Positions 22,981-35,284 of a stretch of DNA of 64,000 nucleotides are shown in pieces. The stretch is from positions 10,672,924 to 10,736,923 of the forward strand of contig JARYHS010008074.1 in the NCBI GenBank assembly GCA_031002005.1. Direction: 5' to 3'. Source of the stretch: Vandiemenella viatica. Lineage: Eukaryota > Arthropoda > Insecta > Orthoptera > Morabidae. The notes under the pieces were generated by a model. It saw only the letters and a list, made by a program, of their open reading frames with translations, did no database searches and was not told the DNA's origin. Numbering within the stretch: the stretch's first letter is position 1; each line of letters begins with the position of its first letter. The translations under genes and the position numbers were made by a program.

Positions 22981-23109
22981 CTAGTGTGTTGCTACTGCAA
23001 TGCGCCTCGTACACTGGTTTGTCGTGGCTTCCCAGTGCGATCAGTGACGCGTCTGATGGATGCTGCGAGGCTAGCTCTAGTTCTTTTCATCTTTGGTAGT
23101 TGATATTGC

Positions 23110-23290
23110 GTAGTATATTTGCTCTAAAAGTGCATACAATAAACGGACACAAAACATAATTGAAACCACCCATATCCGAGGACGGACTCGAACCGGCGAC
23201 CGAGGCAGCCCCTACCCTGCCGGGACAGCGTCTGTTTGCACGGGGAGGTCGCAGTACAGCTGGGGCTGTGTTCAGGGGTAGTGACAACCG
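23110..23290 (-). repeat. tRNA-derived SINE fragment, family 2-like
   Basis: The minus strand has a B-box-like ggttcgagtcc (RC of ggactcgaacc near 23,184-23,194). It is followed by tcctcggatatgggtggttt and an AT-richer body. The join between the tRNA-like head and the ATGGGTG-type body resembles the SINE at 48,811. The head extends upstream to about 23,290 but its A box is not clear. Assignment to the same family is tentative. Confidence 0.5.
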
Positions 23291-23602
23291 CTGGCCACAT
23301 CAACGACAACTTCCTATAAAGCAAACAGTACCGCCTCCCACAAACTACAATCTCACCACGCAAAATGTACCTTAAAGAGCGGTAGATTTCATTATTTTAT
23401 TTTAAATTGAAAAATTTCTAATAGTTTTCAATAATTTTTTTCTGAGAAGCATGTAGATAACCGGATTTTTTTTTTCTTTCGCTACACTAACTAATTCCCA
23501 TTTCTACTATCGTTGCTCACAGTTAAATACTTATAAAAAGTAAATCTGACAGAATTTAGATACGTAAGATCTATGTTTGTCACGGAGTTGTATATAAATA
23601 AA

Positions 23603-24975
23603 CTCTTCTCGGGCTTCCAACCGCGTAAACATGTCACACTTGTGAGACGCTCCGAAGGCGTCTATCTCAGTTCTCATTTTCAATCGCAGATTTTAAAAAG
23701 AAGGAATATCAACAGAAAGATCATATTGATACTAAGGGCCTTGCATTTCCACCGTTTATGGATTCCGTATGTTCCTGAATAGGTTGACTCTTGACGCAAC
23801 ACCCAGTAAAGACAACTTTCAGACCACCCACTAAAAGTAAAAACTTGCTAGGCAGCATAAAGATAACCTCGTTTTACGAACCCCTGGTGTACAGTCGGGG
23901 ACACAATTCGCGAGACCCCTCGCCTTTCGATTATGCTTCGTTCTACACAGGAATACCGCATGGGACAATGTCTCTCGTAGGATCGGCAGATGCCTCACCC
24001 GCAGCCGCTTTATAGGCCCTAGGATCCGTCTAGGTGGTACACTAAATTCATGATAAAATAGACCTCTCAGCACTTTACCCAAGACAAAAAAAAGAGCGAA
24101 TTGTCAACTGTTTATTTGAGGGCGGGGAAAAATTACGCAATGGTTATCAAAATTACGAAAAAATGTTATCATTCATCTATAATCAATCGATTTGGTTATT
24201 TCAATAATTATTAAGACCTAAATGATGATATTCATGGTTATTTTAATTGTAGAACTCCAAACTTTGCCTCTCAGCGTCTGTGAGTTTCATGCTGCGCGGG
24301 CTCTTCATTTTAGTGTTGGGTAAAGTGCTGAGTATGAGAGGTCTATTTTATCATCAATTTAGTGTACCACCTACCAGCTGTGCTGTCCCATGCGGTATTC
24401 CTGTGTAGAACGAAGCATAATCGAAAGGTGAGGGGTCTCGCGAATTGTGTCCCCGACTGTACATTATATACCAAGTGAATGTGGCCGTGGTTATATCGGA
24501 CAAACTCGGCGGTGTATTGTGTAGCGATGTGTTGAACACGCAAGAAATGTTCGTCTTGGGCAAGAAGAGAAACCTGCGGTGGCTGAACACAGTGTGAAAG
24601 ATGTTCATTCATTTGATTTTGAAAGATACTACAATTTTACCCCGGGTTAAAGATTTTTGGGCCAGAGTTATTACAGAAGCTATAGAAATCAGAACACCTG
24701 ATTCATTAGTTAACAGGGACACTGGTTATCAACTCAGTGCGGCCTGGAACCCGGATATTAAAATCCTGAAACGGTTTCGTCTCGGTAACGATCAGAAGAG
24801 TCGATGACGTCATCGCGCTGTGTTTGTTTTTGCCTTCCACCGTTTCCGTGTAGCGTGTAAACAAACAGTAAATCATTGAAATTTAGTTGGAAATGAGATC
24901 TGAGATAGACGCCTTCGAAAAGTCCCACAAGTGTGACGTCTTAACGTGGCTGGAAACCCGAGAATTTATTTAGAA
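23603..24975. mobile_element. Two Penelope-like element fragments in inverted orientation
   Basis: Two blocks occur twice, inverted. Block A at 23,603-23,690 pairs with 24,888-24,975 (shared ggcgtctatctcag and cacacttgtg). Block B at 23,887-24,080 pairs with 24,316-24,463 (shared cgattatgcttcgttctacac). Between the right-hand B and A blocks lies an endonuclease-domain remnant on the plus strand. The left-hand copy, read on the minus strand, lacks that domain and has unrelated sequence instead. Penelope-like elements often carry terminal repeats in either orientation and inverted partial copies, which fits. Spacer 24,081-24,315 is unassigned. Confidence 0.65.
24446..24808 (+). pseudogene. GIY-YIG endonuclease domain remnant of a Penelope-like element
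   Basis: In one frame the sequence reads VHYIPSECGRGYIGQTRRCIV, a GIY-YIG-type start with the YIGQT block, then a TAG. After it come ARNVRLGQEEKPAVAEHS and a His region. A frameshift near 24,625 leads to ILPRVKDFWARVITEAIEI and NRDTGYQLSAAWNP, the usual C-terminal end of this domain. This nuclease normally nicks target DNA for Penelope-like elements. At least one stop and one frameshift inactivate it. No reverse-transcriptase part is present upstream. Confidence 0.75.
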
Positions 24976-25311
24976 TTTGGAAAGTACGTCTAACTAAAAT
25001 TCATCAGGAATATTGGGTGAGACATATGTCTCTCTTAAACTGACTTGTTCTTATATGTTTAAGGATACACATCGTCAGTGCTGCCAGCGACTTGGCTTTG
25101 AATATCCGTAGATGGCCGCTAAAATTTCCGTAGATTGGGTACAAAATCCGGAGAATCGCTAAATGAATGAAACAATAATTATTAGCAATGAAGAATACTT
25201 TTTATTTCCAGGTGTTTAAAATTCGAAAAACAAAATAATATTCTACATTTAAAGTAAGATATATCTCTGGACATTGCGTTACTTTCATCACTGCTACTGC
25301 TACTGTGCCTA

Positions 25312-25342
<31 letters not shown>

Positions 25343-26819
25343 GAACCATACATTAAATTCAGTTCTGTAAAATGAAATGTTAAAAATCCGTTCCAACGAG
25401 AAAGTCACCATGCATAAAGAGTGCGCCGATAGTTCTCTATTACTGTCTTTTAAGATCTATAAAATGTATAATCAAACAAAATATAAGCTTTATTTCATTT
25501 CAATCGTTGGTTCACGCGGGCGGTTGCAAGGAAATGATTCACAATTATTGTAAATTCTGTAATGCATTATCATTTATCACTATACGCTCTAAGCTTAACA
25601 AAACACTGATATAAGGAAAAATCAACAAATAGTAAAAAGTAGCAAAAATCCGTAGATATTTTTCTAGATATGTTTCTAGAGTTGGCAGAAATTGTTTACT
25701 TTCAGAAATTACCAAGTTTTTAATGCTGATAAACGAGCATTAGCACTCGATTGACATGATGGCCTAATACGTTAGCTCCCCCGTCGAGAGGACTTGAGGT
25801 GACGGTTACCCCTGGCAGGCTGTTTGCACCCTCTCGTGCGCTTCATTGTAGTCGGGGGTGAAAGCACGCCCCCGGGCTTTGTTTGTTTTCGCATCGCAGA
25901 TCCCTTTGCCGCCGAAAGGATTCCTGAACTTGGCTCCACTGGAAGAAAGTTTTCTGCTGCTCCAGACGGAAACACGAGGCGGCTCTCCGCTTTATTTTCA
26001 ATCGATCGACAACTTAACGGTGAAAAAGAGTGCAGCGCGTCAAAGTTGGAAAAACACCAACAACTGTCGCCAGATCTATATTAGGACGCGTTCCATGTTA
26101 GGTGATCTTCCAGTACAAACTAACAACTCCTGTATTTCATCATTAAGATTATTATCTGGGATGCCAGCATAATTTCGTTGTTTTCTAGAAACCAGACAGA
26201 TAGTAGAATAAAAATACATACATGCAAGTGATCTTTTGTTTGGCTTAGTTCAATTTTTTTTTTCTGTATAACACCTGAAAATTCGTATTTGTTTCCAAAA
26301 ATGCATTATTTTGTGGTAGCTGTTTTTCTGCCGTGCAAGAATGCTTCATGATACAAACATCTTCAACCACATGCACATGCGAGAGTACTGCCCCTGCATT
26401 AGCTTGCTTCACGACGTCCTTCAACTGTTGACTTCAGTACTTAACACTCGTAAATTCCTGTTGATTTTTATCGCGTGTCTTCATATCACAAGGTTTGCTT
26501 ACCTTTGTGCCATAAACTGAAACAGAAAAAAAACTAAAATTTAAAGATTAGCGAAGCATTATTATCTTACTTAATTGCGCGAAGCACCATACATTATAGA
26601 CCTCTGTCTTGGGGATTGTTTTTCACAGATTTATTGAATTAACGTTTCTCCAAACAAGCTTGTGGCTCGGGGATAAAGACAGAAATGAAGTCGTACAAAC
26701 TTTTGATGAATTTTTAATAAGCTATCGTCTACTAATGATTTACAAAAATATACGTCGTCTTTTCCTCTTCTTCTGTCTCTTGGTCGTTGTGGTTCAGTGC
26801 TGTCTCTGCTATTATCGTG
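24976..26819. other. No recognised gene; contains a T tract
   Basis: A run of 28 T (25,315-25,342) may be the reversed A-tail of a minus-strand retroposed copy, but no body or duplication was recognised. A GC-richer ORF-bearing patch at 25,772-26,172 shows no known motif. Confidence 0.45.
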
Positions 26820-27030
26820 AACTAATCTCTTCATCTCGGCATAACCTTCGAGATCTACGTCATCACTAATCTGATTAGTACCCAATTACTTTTGGCTTCC
26901 TCTACAGTCTTAGTACTGGACTGTTCCCTCCGTTAACAAATTCACCGAACATCTGACCTGTCTGCGAGAATCTACCACAATGTTTTTTCCTTGCTCATTA
27001 ACTCGTACTTTATTTGTCCACTTAATTTTC
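26820..27030 (-). mobile_element. RTE-like LINE 3'-end fragment, minus strand
   Basis: Reading leftwards from 27,029, the minus strand encodes KIKWTNKV, then after decayed sequence EGTV...DCRG, then DDVDLEGYAEMKRL. These match the C-terminal part of the LINE fragment that lies immediately to the right on the opposite strand. Stops and frame changes are present, and the far 3' end is missing. Confidence 0.7.
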
Positions 27031-27031
27031 A

Positions 27032-27306
27032 ATGGGTGAGAAAAGAAGTTTGTGGAAGAAGCTTACGGAAAGAAGAGACAGGCTGGTAGGTCATATTTTG
27101 AGACATGCTGGATTGGTTAATTTGTTAGTGGAGGGAACAGTCGAAGGTAAGAACTGTAGAGGAAGACAGAGATTAGAATATATGAAGCAGATAATTGAGG
27201 ACGTGGGCTGTAAGGGGTATGTAGAAATGAAGAGGTTAGCACAGGATAGGAAAGGATGGAGGATTGCATCAAACCAGTCGAAAGACTGATGACGGAAAAA
27301 AAAAAA
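27032..27306 (+). mobile_element. RTE-like LINE 3'-end fragment, plus strand, with A-tail
   Basis: An 85-codon open frame (27,032-27,289) gives the C-terminal tail of an endonuclease/reverse-transcriptase LINE protein: EKRSLWKK, LVGHILRHAGLVNLLVEGTVEGKNCRGRQRLEYMKQI, VEMKRLAQDRKGWRIAS. It ends at TGA, followed closely by a short A run (27,295-27,304). Only the end of the element is present, as expected for 5' truncation. The same protein tail occurs decayed at about 42,050-42,240. Confidence 0.85.
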
Positions 27307-30300
27307 GAATTCAATATCATTCTAGAGCACTTCATTTCAAGTGGTCAATTATTACTCTTTTTTGGTATTAGTAAAATGGGAGCTTAAATTCTATGATGTT
27401 CTGTATTCCAAACTTCTTTCTAAATCGTAAGTCAAAATTTCGATCTAGAAGAATTCTTTTTTAAGATGGCTGTTTTGCAGCTGCTGTTCTGCTTTTGATG
27501 TCATTACAACCTCGTCTACACGAAGGAATCTGCTTTCATGTTCTAATACATCTATTGTTACTCGTAAGTTAAATCTATTGTAATTGCAATCAGTTCTGCT
27601 TCACTTCGTGAGCTTCATCTTATTTTCCTTTATAATTGGTCTATATTACTCTACAAGTGTGATGTTCGTGCAGCCCCGCCACTTCCTCAGTATCCTCACT
27701 CATGTCTGCTAACAATGCAAACTACAACATTGATTGTTTGTGGGTGATATCCTATGGCAAATGATTCCTCCAACACACGTTGAATATCACCTCGGGTATA
27801 CATTAACCCTGTGTCACAATCTTTTTAAGTGGTGATTATTTCTTATCACTATCTAATCTTATCGTGCCTACTTGACTAATGCCTAGATTATAAATCATAT
27901 TCCATCTCGATAATTTAGATTTGTCTTCTTTGAAGCTTTGAACGCTTTGTACCGACTTACACTGTAGTAGCCCCCACACCCAGCGCTTTTATGAAATTTT
28001 GTTTTAAGAATTATGTGTAATTAATTTTAGATTTGTGTATTTTTATGTGATTAATTGTGAGTTTGTGTATAGGTATTCGTCATGTAAATGAGCATTATTT
28101 TATGGAGAGAAACTGTCTAAATGATATGAAATACATGCATGGACTACATTAATCATGAAAAATTTGTTAATTGAAAGTGTTGGTGTGGGAAACGATGTTT
28201 GGGGACAACTCTCGACTTTTGGACGTTTATATTGATAATTTTATGTATAAATTACTTGTAAATATCTTTGAATTTCATTTCCGTGTGTTTCATGAGGACT
28301 GTGATTGATTTGGTATTAATCTGGTGTGGTTTTGATAGTTGGCTGCGTTATCGCCGTTCGAGACACATCGATCGGCTTTCTCTGTGTTATTCTGGATGTT
28401 TCTGTAGCGTCTGTTTAAACGAGTGGCACTGACGAGTAGTTAGTTGTCAGAAGGCTTGGTTTTTAGTCGGCAAGCAGTTTAATTACTGTATTTGCGCTTA
28501 GTATTTTCGGAAGAGTCTTGTTCCTCATGTTATCTTAGAGCTCACGGAGAGACAAATATGAATCGAAAAGTGATTCGTCAGCTTTGTCATTCGGCAGAAC
28601 TTTTTAATTAATTGAAGAACAGTAGCGATAATTAACATTTGGGAGAAGGTGAAATCCTCCGGTGACCTTATGGAGGGCAAAGTAATTAAAGCAATCATTG
28701 TAAATTGACGAAAGAACGAATTGGTTAGTCACCGATGAGCCTATCAAGGTCTTTTCAAGACCTCTAACGCCATAAAAGCAATCTAGATCATCTCGATACA
28801 ATCTTCCAATCACAACTTTAAGACCAGTTTTTTCCTAACCGAAATTTCTTTTCATCTAACATCTCTTACATTTTCCTTTCCGATTTCTGTATGCTATACA
28901 GGACTGTAATAACGGGGCATATTATTTGAATTTAATGTGCTATATTTTACGTGTTTGATAAGTTGTCCCTTCTTCGGAATTGTTATGATGTTAAGATCAA
29001 GTAGACTATCTCCTATTTCAGGACAGATTATGTATTTTCTTTTTGTAGCAGAGATTTTAAAAATTCTGTATGGTTTTTATCAAATCAAACTATATTATAT
29101 GTCTCCAATGAATTCAGATCTCTGCCTTACACCAACATATTCTCCAACATCAATATCAGTGTCTTGCCAGCACACAACTGTTTGCTCCATGTCCACTACA
29201 CATTCTCTCCGTGTATTTTTCCGTCAGCTTAAAAGTGATTTTAAAAAAAATATTTTTGTCTTATTTCTCACTTTACCAAAAACTTTGATTGATCCCGCCT
29301 CTAATACACATTCAATTCTTTCCAACTTCTTCGCACATTTTTTTTTTTTTTTTGATCTTTCTTATATTTCCAGTTTCGTTTACTGCTTAAATACCTTTAC
29401 TGATGTCTTCTTTGATGACCTATTACGTTTTTGTGCCTTGTTCTATGGTCCCTGTTATCTAAAAGTTACTTTTGTATTCCGAAGTTTTCTATTCATTTAA
29501 TTCCTTATGCTCCATATTCCTATTAATAGCATTTATTATTTCCATCCCAGTGTTTTCCAGTTTTCTTCTTTTGAATTTCTTTCACAAATATTTCCTAGTC
29601 ATATCCAAAGCATCTGATCAATTTCTTCATGTTATGTTATCTTAGTTTCTTCGCTTCACTTCCACTTTGTCTATGTTACTTCCTTACATCACTAATTACC
29701 AATTATAAAAATTTTAGTCACAAATTATATGAGGACACCGGTATGTTTTTGTTCAAGATGTTCTGTTTATTAAAAAAAAAAAAAAAAATATCCTCTTTGA
29801 AAACCGGATACGAGACTATGCGAGTGTCAGCAGGAAGCTATATATTTTAAAGGAAGGTATTTTCGTAAGTTGTTAACGAAAATGAGAGTTTATGGAGAGT
29901 GCAGTAGACTTTTAATTCACATTTACCTGGTATCTGAGTTACATGTCTTCTGGGATGAAGGAGACATGTCTAAATTCTGAACGTAGGTAGAGCGACTAAA
30001 TATCGTCGGGAATTTACAATGATGGTGTGGCTTTGTGTTATAATTAAGATACTCTTCGAGGCACATTAATGCAGAGAAATCTTGCTAGTTTGCTATCTTT
30101 TCTCCAGCCATCCAAGAGACTGTCTATATTCCAGACTATTATTCAAAATGTTTATTCTGTTAGATGTATTTCGATAAGGAAAGGCATTAATCGGGTACGA
30201 TCGGTGAGTGGATAGCAGATCGCTCCGGCGCTTTGGAGTGCATTGCGTATCATAAAGCTGTGGGAGTTGCAGTTTGTTTGCAGTGTGAGGACGATCTACG

Positions 30301-31309
30301 TTTTCCATTGCTTCTACGGTCAAACGTTGTGGTAATACGCCAGCTAGCATTGCGCGACACTGTAAGCGAAAGCTGAACAGATTGTCTCATGCCCAAATAA
30401 AATCATCAGTTTTGTTTACTTTGGAACGTAATTAATCCCCTAAAAATGGATTCCCTTAATTCAAACTTTATTCATTTCTCATTCCAGTCAGTTATTATAA
30501 GTCTGTCAATGCTGAGGAATAATAATAACCATTTATCAATCATAATTGATCAATATAATTGCGATTATCGACACTTTTTTATATTAAATTACTAAAAATG
30601 TGTGTTTCTGGATTTCTACGGATTCACACGTTAGAGTCCTCGAATTGTAGTCCTGATTATTTTCTAAAAGTTTTCTGTATATAACAGATTTTGGTCAAAT
30701 GTAAACGAATTTAAGCAATATTAAAAAAAAAATCCTTAATGACAACTTCTTCTTTTGATTAACCACTAATATATGCTCATATGCTTGAGTTTAATTTTAT
30801 TAGTAAATACGATGTAAAATGCAGAGTAATTCAATTGATTTCACACTTAGTCTAGTAGTAGTCCACTTGATTTGATTCTTTAAGCTGACTTGCAGTGAGT
30901 CTGTGGGATGTTGTTCGTACTACAGAGCAACAGTAAATTTATGGAGAGGAGTGGTTTTAAATACAGAGGCCATGTTGCATGTGAGAGGAGAAGTTAATTA
31001 CGAGCGCTAATTGACTCGATCTGGTGTTTATAGAGTACGGTGCCTTGCGGACTGTTATCAGAGATAATAAACTTTATCCCAAATATGTAAATGAAGTGAA
31101 ACAGTTCTATAGCTTCTAGTTGGCTATACGCTGAGACGAACGATAGCAGACAAAAGCATGATCCGATGGGGAGGACTAAGTTGTCATGTTATGAATCTCT
31201 TATATTACCAGACCGATGTTTGTCATGTTCATTAATCATCCAGATCTGAAAAAGAGACAAGACTTTTGATCGTTTTATAAATATATATTACTGTAAGGAA
31301 CACTTCCAC
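27307..31309. other. No recognised gene
   Basis: AT-rich DNA. A 187-codon plus-strand frame at 28,937-29,500 is low-complexity and probably not coding. On the minus strand near 28,975 an IPKKG motif, common in LINE reverse transcriptases, may mark a very decayed LINE, but the support is weak. T and A runs occur at 29,339-29,353 and 29,772-29,788. Confidence 0.4.
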
Positions 31310-31548
31310 CCCGCGCGTGGTGGTGTAACGGTTAGCGTTCTGGTCTCGCATTCGCGAGAACGCGGTTCTAATCCCCGTCCGGGCATCCAGATTTCGGTTT
31401 TCCATGGTTTCCCCAAATCACTCCAGGTGAATGCCGGGATGCTTCCTTCAAAATGCCATGGCCGAATTCCTTCCCATTTCTTGCCCCCCATCCTTTCACG
31501 TCTCTATAGACCTCGCTGTTAAGAGACGACAAGCAGTTAAAAAAAGCA
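31310..31548 (+). repeat. SINE family 1, near full-length
   Basis: The A box region ggtggtgtaacgg (31,318-31,330) is intact. The B box reads GGTTCTAATCC, one base off consensus. The core and tail follow: the tail has gtctct (31,500-31,505) and agagac (31,522-31,527), able to form a 6-bp hairpin, then aagcagttaaaaaaa. No duplication was seen. Confidence 0.87.
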
Positions 31549-31718
31549 AAATGGAGGCCTTTAGGAAATGAATTTCCAGGATACTTCCATTAGGTTGCTT
31601 TAAGCAGCCTTTCATTTTACATTAAATAAGTTCATTTAGTACAAGACATATATTAAAAACTATGTCTGAATAAACCAGGAATCAAGTTACACTTCACAGT
31701 CAAACAAAGTCTTCGCCA

Positions 31719-31767
31719 CGTCTCTAAAGACCTCGCTGTTAAGAGACGTTAAGCAATTTTTTTAAAA
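31719..31767 (+). repeat. SINE family 1, tail-only copy
   Basis: Only the last about 45 bp of the SINE is present: gtctctaaagacctcgctg (31,720-31,738) through gttaagcaa, followed by T/A runs. It lies 170 bp downstream of the near full-length copy and matches its tail closely. Extreme 5' truncation or a local partial duplication would both explain it. Confidence 0.75.
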
Positions 31768-32060
31768 AAAAGTTCTTCCCGTTCTTGCCATATTCAATTA
31801 CGTGTTTTATTACAATGAATTTAAACAAAAAATTAGGTTTCGTGTATGAACATGTTCAGTTTATCCTAACCGGGAAGTACTCCAGACACGTGACATTACC
31901 CAGCACACAATCACGTATCACCCCTAATAGTACACACACAACGGAGAAGTCTTAAAATACAATGAATTTTCTTGTTTATATATATTTTTTAAACTTTTCT
32001 CATTTTGTGGGTGACAGGTGAGAGTAAAATTCTAAACAAATAATCACTAATAAAACCAGA
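31768..32060. other. No recognised feature
   Basis: AT-rich spacer between the SINE tail and the tandem-repeat element. Nothing was recognised. Confidence 0.5.
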
Positions 32061-33327
32061 CGACCCGTGCGAAAATTTCGCGAAGAAAATACGATGAATA
32101 TTGAGGTTGAATGCTTGTAATAAAATTAAAAGCAGAACCGCACTTTTGTTTAGTGTAATAGGTATGCATCAAAAATACTTATAACATATTAAGAAACAGT
32201 TAGGAAAATTGAAAACAAACTGTATGTACGACAAACTGTCACTGACCTTAACAGAACTCAAACCAACCTGAACAAAATGCACACAGCATATCAACATCTC
32301 TGTAGTATAAAAAGTTTACATTGGTATTGTACAGCAAAACAAAAGTGTTTCAGAAACGGAAAAGAATATCCGAAAAGTTATTTATTGCAAAAAAAAAAAA
32401 AAAAAAAAAAAAAAGTTTATTGACATCTCTGTTATATCTATTGCTGCAATCTACGGACATGACTCTGAACTGTCTCATACGCGCGATCACTTTAAGCACC
32501 AAATTCAGAAAAATACTTTCTTAATTTATGATTTTACCTAATTGGAGGACCTTATTCTTTAAAACGATGTGTCATTTTCCGATTTCGGTTAAATATCAAA
32601 AGAGATAAAAAGAGATAAATTACAGTAAAAAAAGAAAAACACGTCGTAGAAATAATAATGATATTTTTGCCCTTTAAGTGTCAAATTCCTTTTATAAAAT
32701 ATGGTGTGACCAAAGCGGACACCTAGGTATTTAAAATTATACCTCCTTTATCGATTTCGGTTAGCCATCAAGCGAGGTATTAAAAAAAAAGTTTTAGAAA
32801 TTATGATATTTTTGCCCCTTCAGGCTCAATTTGGTGAATGTTCTTTCTTAAAAAATGCTGTGACCAAACTGGATACTTTAATATTTAAAACGATATCGTA
32901 TTTATTGATTTGGGTTAGGTATCATAGGAGAATAAACGACTCGTGGCAAAAAAAATTCGCTGTAGAAATATTAATACTTATGCCCTTTAAGGGTCGAATT
33001 ATTAAAAATTCCTTTTTTAAAATATGTGGATAACGGAGCCGAAACCCTTACGAAAACCTAAGTCTTAAAAATGATTACCTCGTTTTTCAATTTTGTTTAA
33101 CTATCAAGAGAGATAAATATCTCGAGAGACAAAAACGCATTTCTTAAAAATTGACATTTTTTACGCTTTAAGCGACGAATTCCGAAAAATTCCTTTCTTA
33201 CAATGTGATTTGACGAAAGTGGAGACCATAAGCTTTAAAATGGCACCTCATTAATTGATTTCGGTTAAGTATGAAGGGAGATAATGGCCTGTGATATAAA
33301 AACACCTTATTGAAATAATATATATGA
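32061..33327 (+). repeat. Dispersed element with internal tandem repeats, copy 1
   Basis: It starts with CGACCCGTGCGAAAATTTCG (32,061-32,080) and ends with GAAATAATATATATGA (33,312-33,327), both shared with the copy at 44,008. From about 32,530 it holds diverged units of roughly 145-180 bp. Each contains a gccctttaag word (about 32,669, 32,813, 32,982 and a diverged 33,163), then aaattcctttct, then gaccaaa and a tcgatttcggtta word. Between 32,081 and 32,527 is unrelated sequence including a 26-A tract (32,389-32,414), perhaps a later insertion. There are no long ORFs. The family is not recognised. Confidence 0.75.
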
Positions 33328-33372
33328 CTAGCTGTTACCCGCGACTTCGTACGCGTGGACTTGGAGTTTCAT
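33328..33372 (+). repeat. CCCGCG-TTCG-CGCG motif segment
   Basis: Immediately after the tandem-repeat element, ctagctgttacccgcgactt... contains a hairpin-prone CCGCG/CGCGTGG pair. From memory, closely similar wording recurs near ends of dispersed repeats in many arthropod genomes. Its element here is unknown. Confidence 0.4.
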
Positions 33373-34284
33373 TGCCAGAATTGGATATAGAAAACTGTTA
33401 GTAAGATTTGTCCCAAACAACACCGAGTCGACATAATATGATGGAAAGCCATCATTATATCATCCTATCGTCTAATATGTCTCATGAAGAGAATCAATTT
33501 ACAACATATTTAAAAACAGAAAAAGTAAGCGAAGGTGCGGGGATGTGTGTGTGTGTGGGGGGGGGGGGGGGGTTAACTGATGGCAGCTTTATTTCAGCTT
33601 GGTTTTTTCTTCTTTATTCAACATGAGCATCTGAATCTTATAATCTAATAGCAGCACATTGTCTTCTAGACCTGCACCTTAGGCCAGGTTTACATCCGCA
33701 AGGGCATGTCAAAAGGAATACAAATTGGTGCCAGAAACTTTTATACAGACACAAATGAATAGTAACAGTGCAGAGCAAATTGACTTCTATACTAAATAAT
33801 AAGTTTTGTTTCTTATCGAAATTTATTAACAAATCAAACACTAACAGACTGCGCGACTGAGCAACCAACGTAACATTACAGACTAACACACGAATCTGTC
33901 TGTCTTTCATCATTCGATAAGTTCTTAAAATTTCGTGACTAAAACTGTTATTCATACCGAAAAAATGTCCTGTGTCCGTCTACACTATTTCATTGTTAAA
34001 TTCCATCAATATTGATATAGCCATTTAGTCGGTCAAAACGTAACAAAAAGACAGAAACTTACTTCCACAATTATAATATAATAGTTGGTACCCCCAATTC
34101 GTTCGTGATTGTAAAGTATTCATATTGACAGCTGTAGACATCTAACCACCATAGTGCACAATGGGAGACTCGATACTATTACCACACACAAATACCAGTC
34201 TTCTGCGCTATATAGTTCCGGCAGCAAAGTAAAATTTACGGATACACACAAGTCTTTGGATGAAATACGAAAATACTTCAGATC
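33373..34284. other. No recognised gene; GT/G simple repeat
   Basis: A (GT)n run passes into a G run (33,545-33,572). The remainder is AT-rich to the gap with no supported gene. Confidence 0.5.
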
Positions 34285-35284
34285 NNNNNNNNNNNNNNNN
34301 NNNNNNNNNNNNNNNNNNNNNNNNNNNNNNNNNNNNNNNNNNNNNNNNNNNNNNNNNNNNNNNNNNNNNNNNNNNNNNNNNNNNNNNNNNNNNNNNNNNN
34401 NNNNNNNNNNNNNNNNNNNNNNNNNNNNNNNNNNNNNNNNNNNNNNNNNNNNNNNNNNNNNNNNNNNNNNNNNNNNNNNNNNNNNNNNNNNNNNNNNNNN
34501 NNNNNNNNNNNNNNNNNNNNNNNNNNNNNNNNNNNNNNNNNNNNNNNNNNNNNNNNNNNNNNNNNNNNNNNNNNNNNNNNNNNNNNNNNNNNNNNNNNNN
34601 NNNNNNNNNNNNNNNNNNNNNNNNNNNNNNNNNNNNNNNNNNNNNNNNNNNNNNNNNNNNNNNNNNNNNNNNNNNNNNNNNNNNNNNNNNNNNNNNNNNN
34701 NNNNNNNNNNNNNNNNNNNNNNNNNNNNNNNNNNNNNNNNNNNNNNNNNNNNNNNNNNNNNNNNNNNNNNNNNNNNNNNNNNNNNNNNNNNNNNNNNNNN
34801 NNNNNNNNNNNNNNNNNNNNNNNNNNNNNNNNNNNNNNNNNNNNNNNNNNNNNNNNNNNNNNNNNNNNNNNNNNNNNNNNNNNNNNNNNNNNNNNNNNNN
34901 NNNNNNNNNNNNNNNNNNNNNNNNNNNNNNNNNNNNNNNNNNNNNNNNNNNNNNNNNNNNNNNNNNNNNNNNNNNNNNNNNNNNNNNNNNNNNNNNNNNN
35001 NNNNNNNNNNNNNNNNNNNNNNNNNNNNNNNNNNNNNNNNNNNNNNNNNNNNNNNNNNNNNNNNNNNNNNNNNNNNNNNNNNNNNNNNNNNNNNNNNNNN
35101 NNNNNNNNNNNNNNNNNNNNNNNNNNNNNNNNNNNNNNNNNNNNNNNNNNNNNNNNNNNNNNNNNNNNNNNNNNNNNNNNNNNNNNNNNNNNNNNNNNNN
35201 NNNNNNNNNNNNNNNNNNNNNNNNNNNNNNNNNNNNNNNNNNNNNNNNNNNNNNNNNNNNNNNNNNNNNNNNNNNNNNNNNNNN
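34285..35284. other. Assembly gap, exactly 1,000 N
   Basis: Unknown bases. The round length indicates a placeholder, so the true distance is not known. Open frames crossing it are artefacts. Confidence 0.99.

Noticed and set aside
26820..27306. Twin-primed inversion of a single LINE insertion
   Set aside because: The inverted segment overlaps the content of the direct segment; twin priming predicts largely non-overlapping pieces.
28937..29500. 187-codon plus-strand ORF with hydrophobic stretches
   Set aside because: Phe/Ser/Leu-rich low-complexity translation of T-rich DNA, with a poly-Phe run from a T tract and no family motif. The opposite strand has a faint LINE-like IPKKG motif instead.
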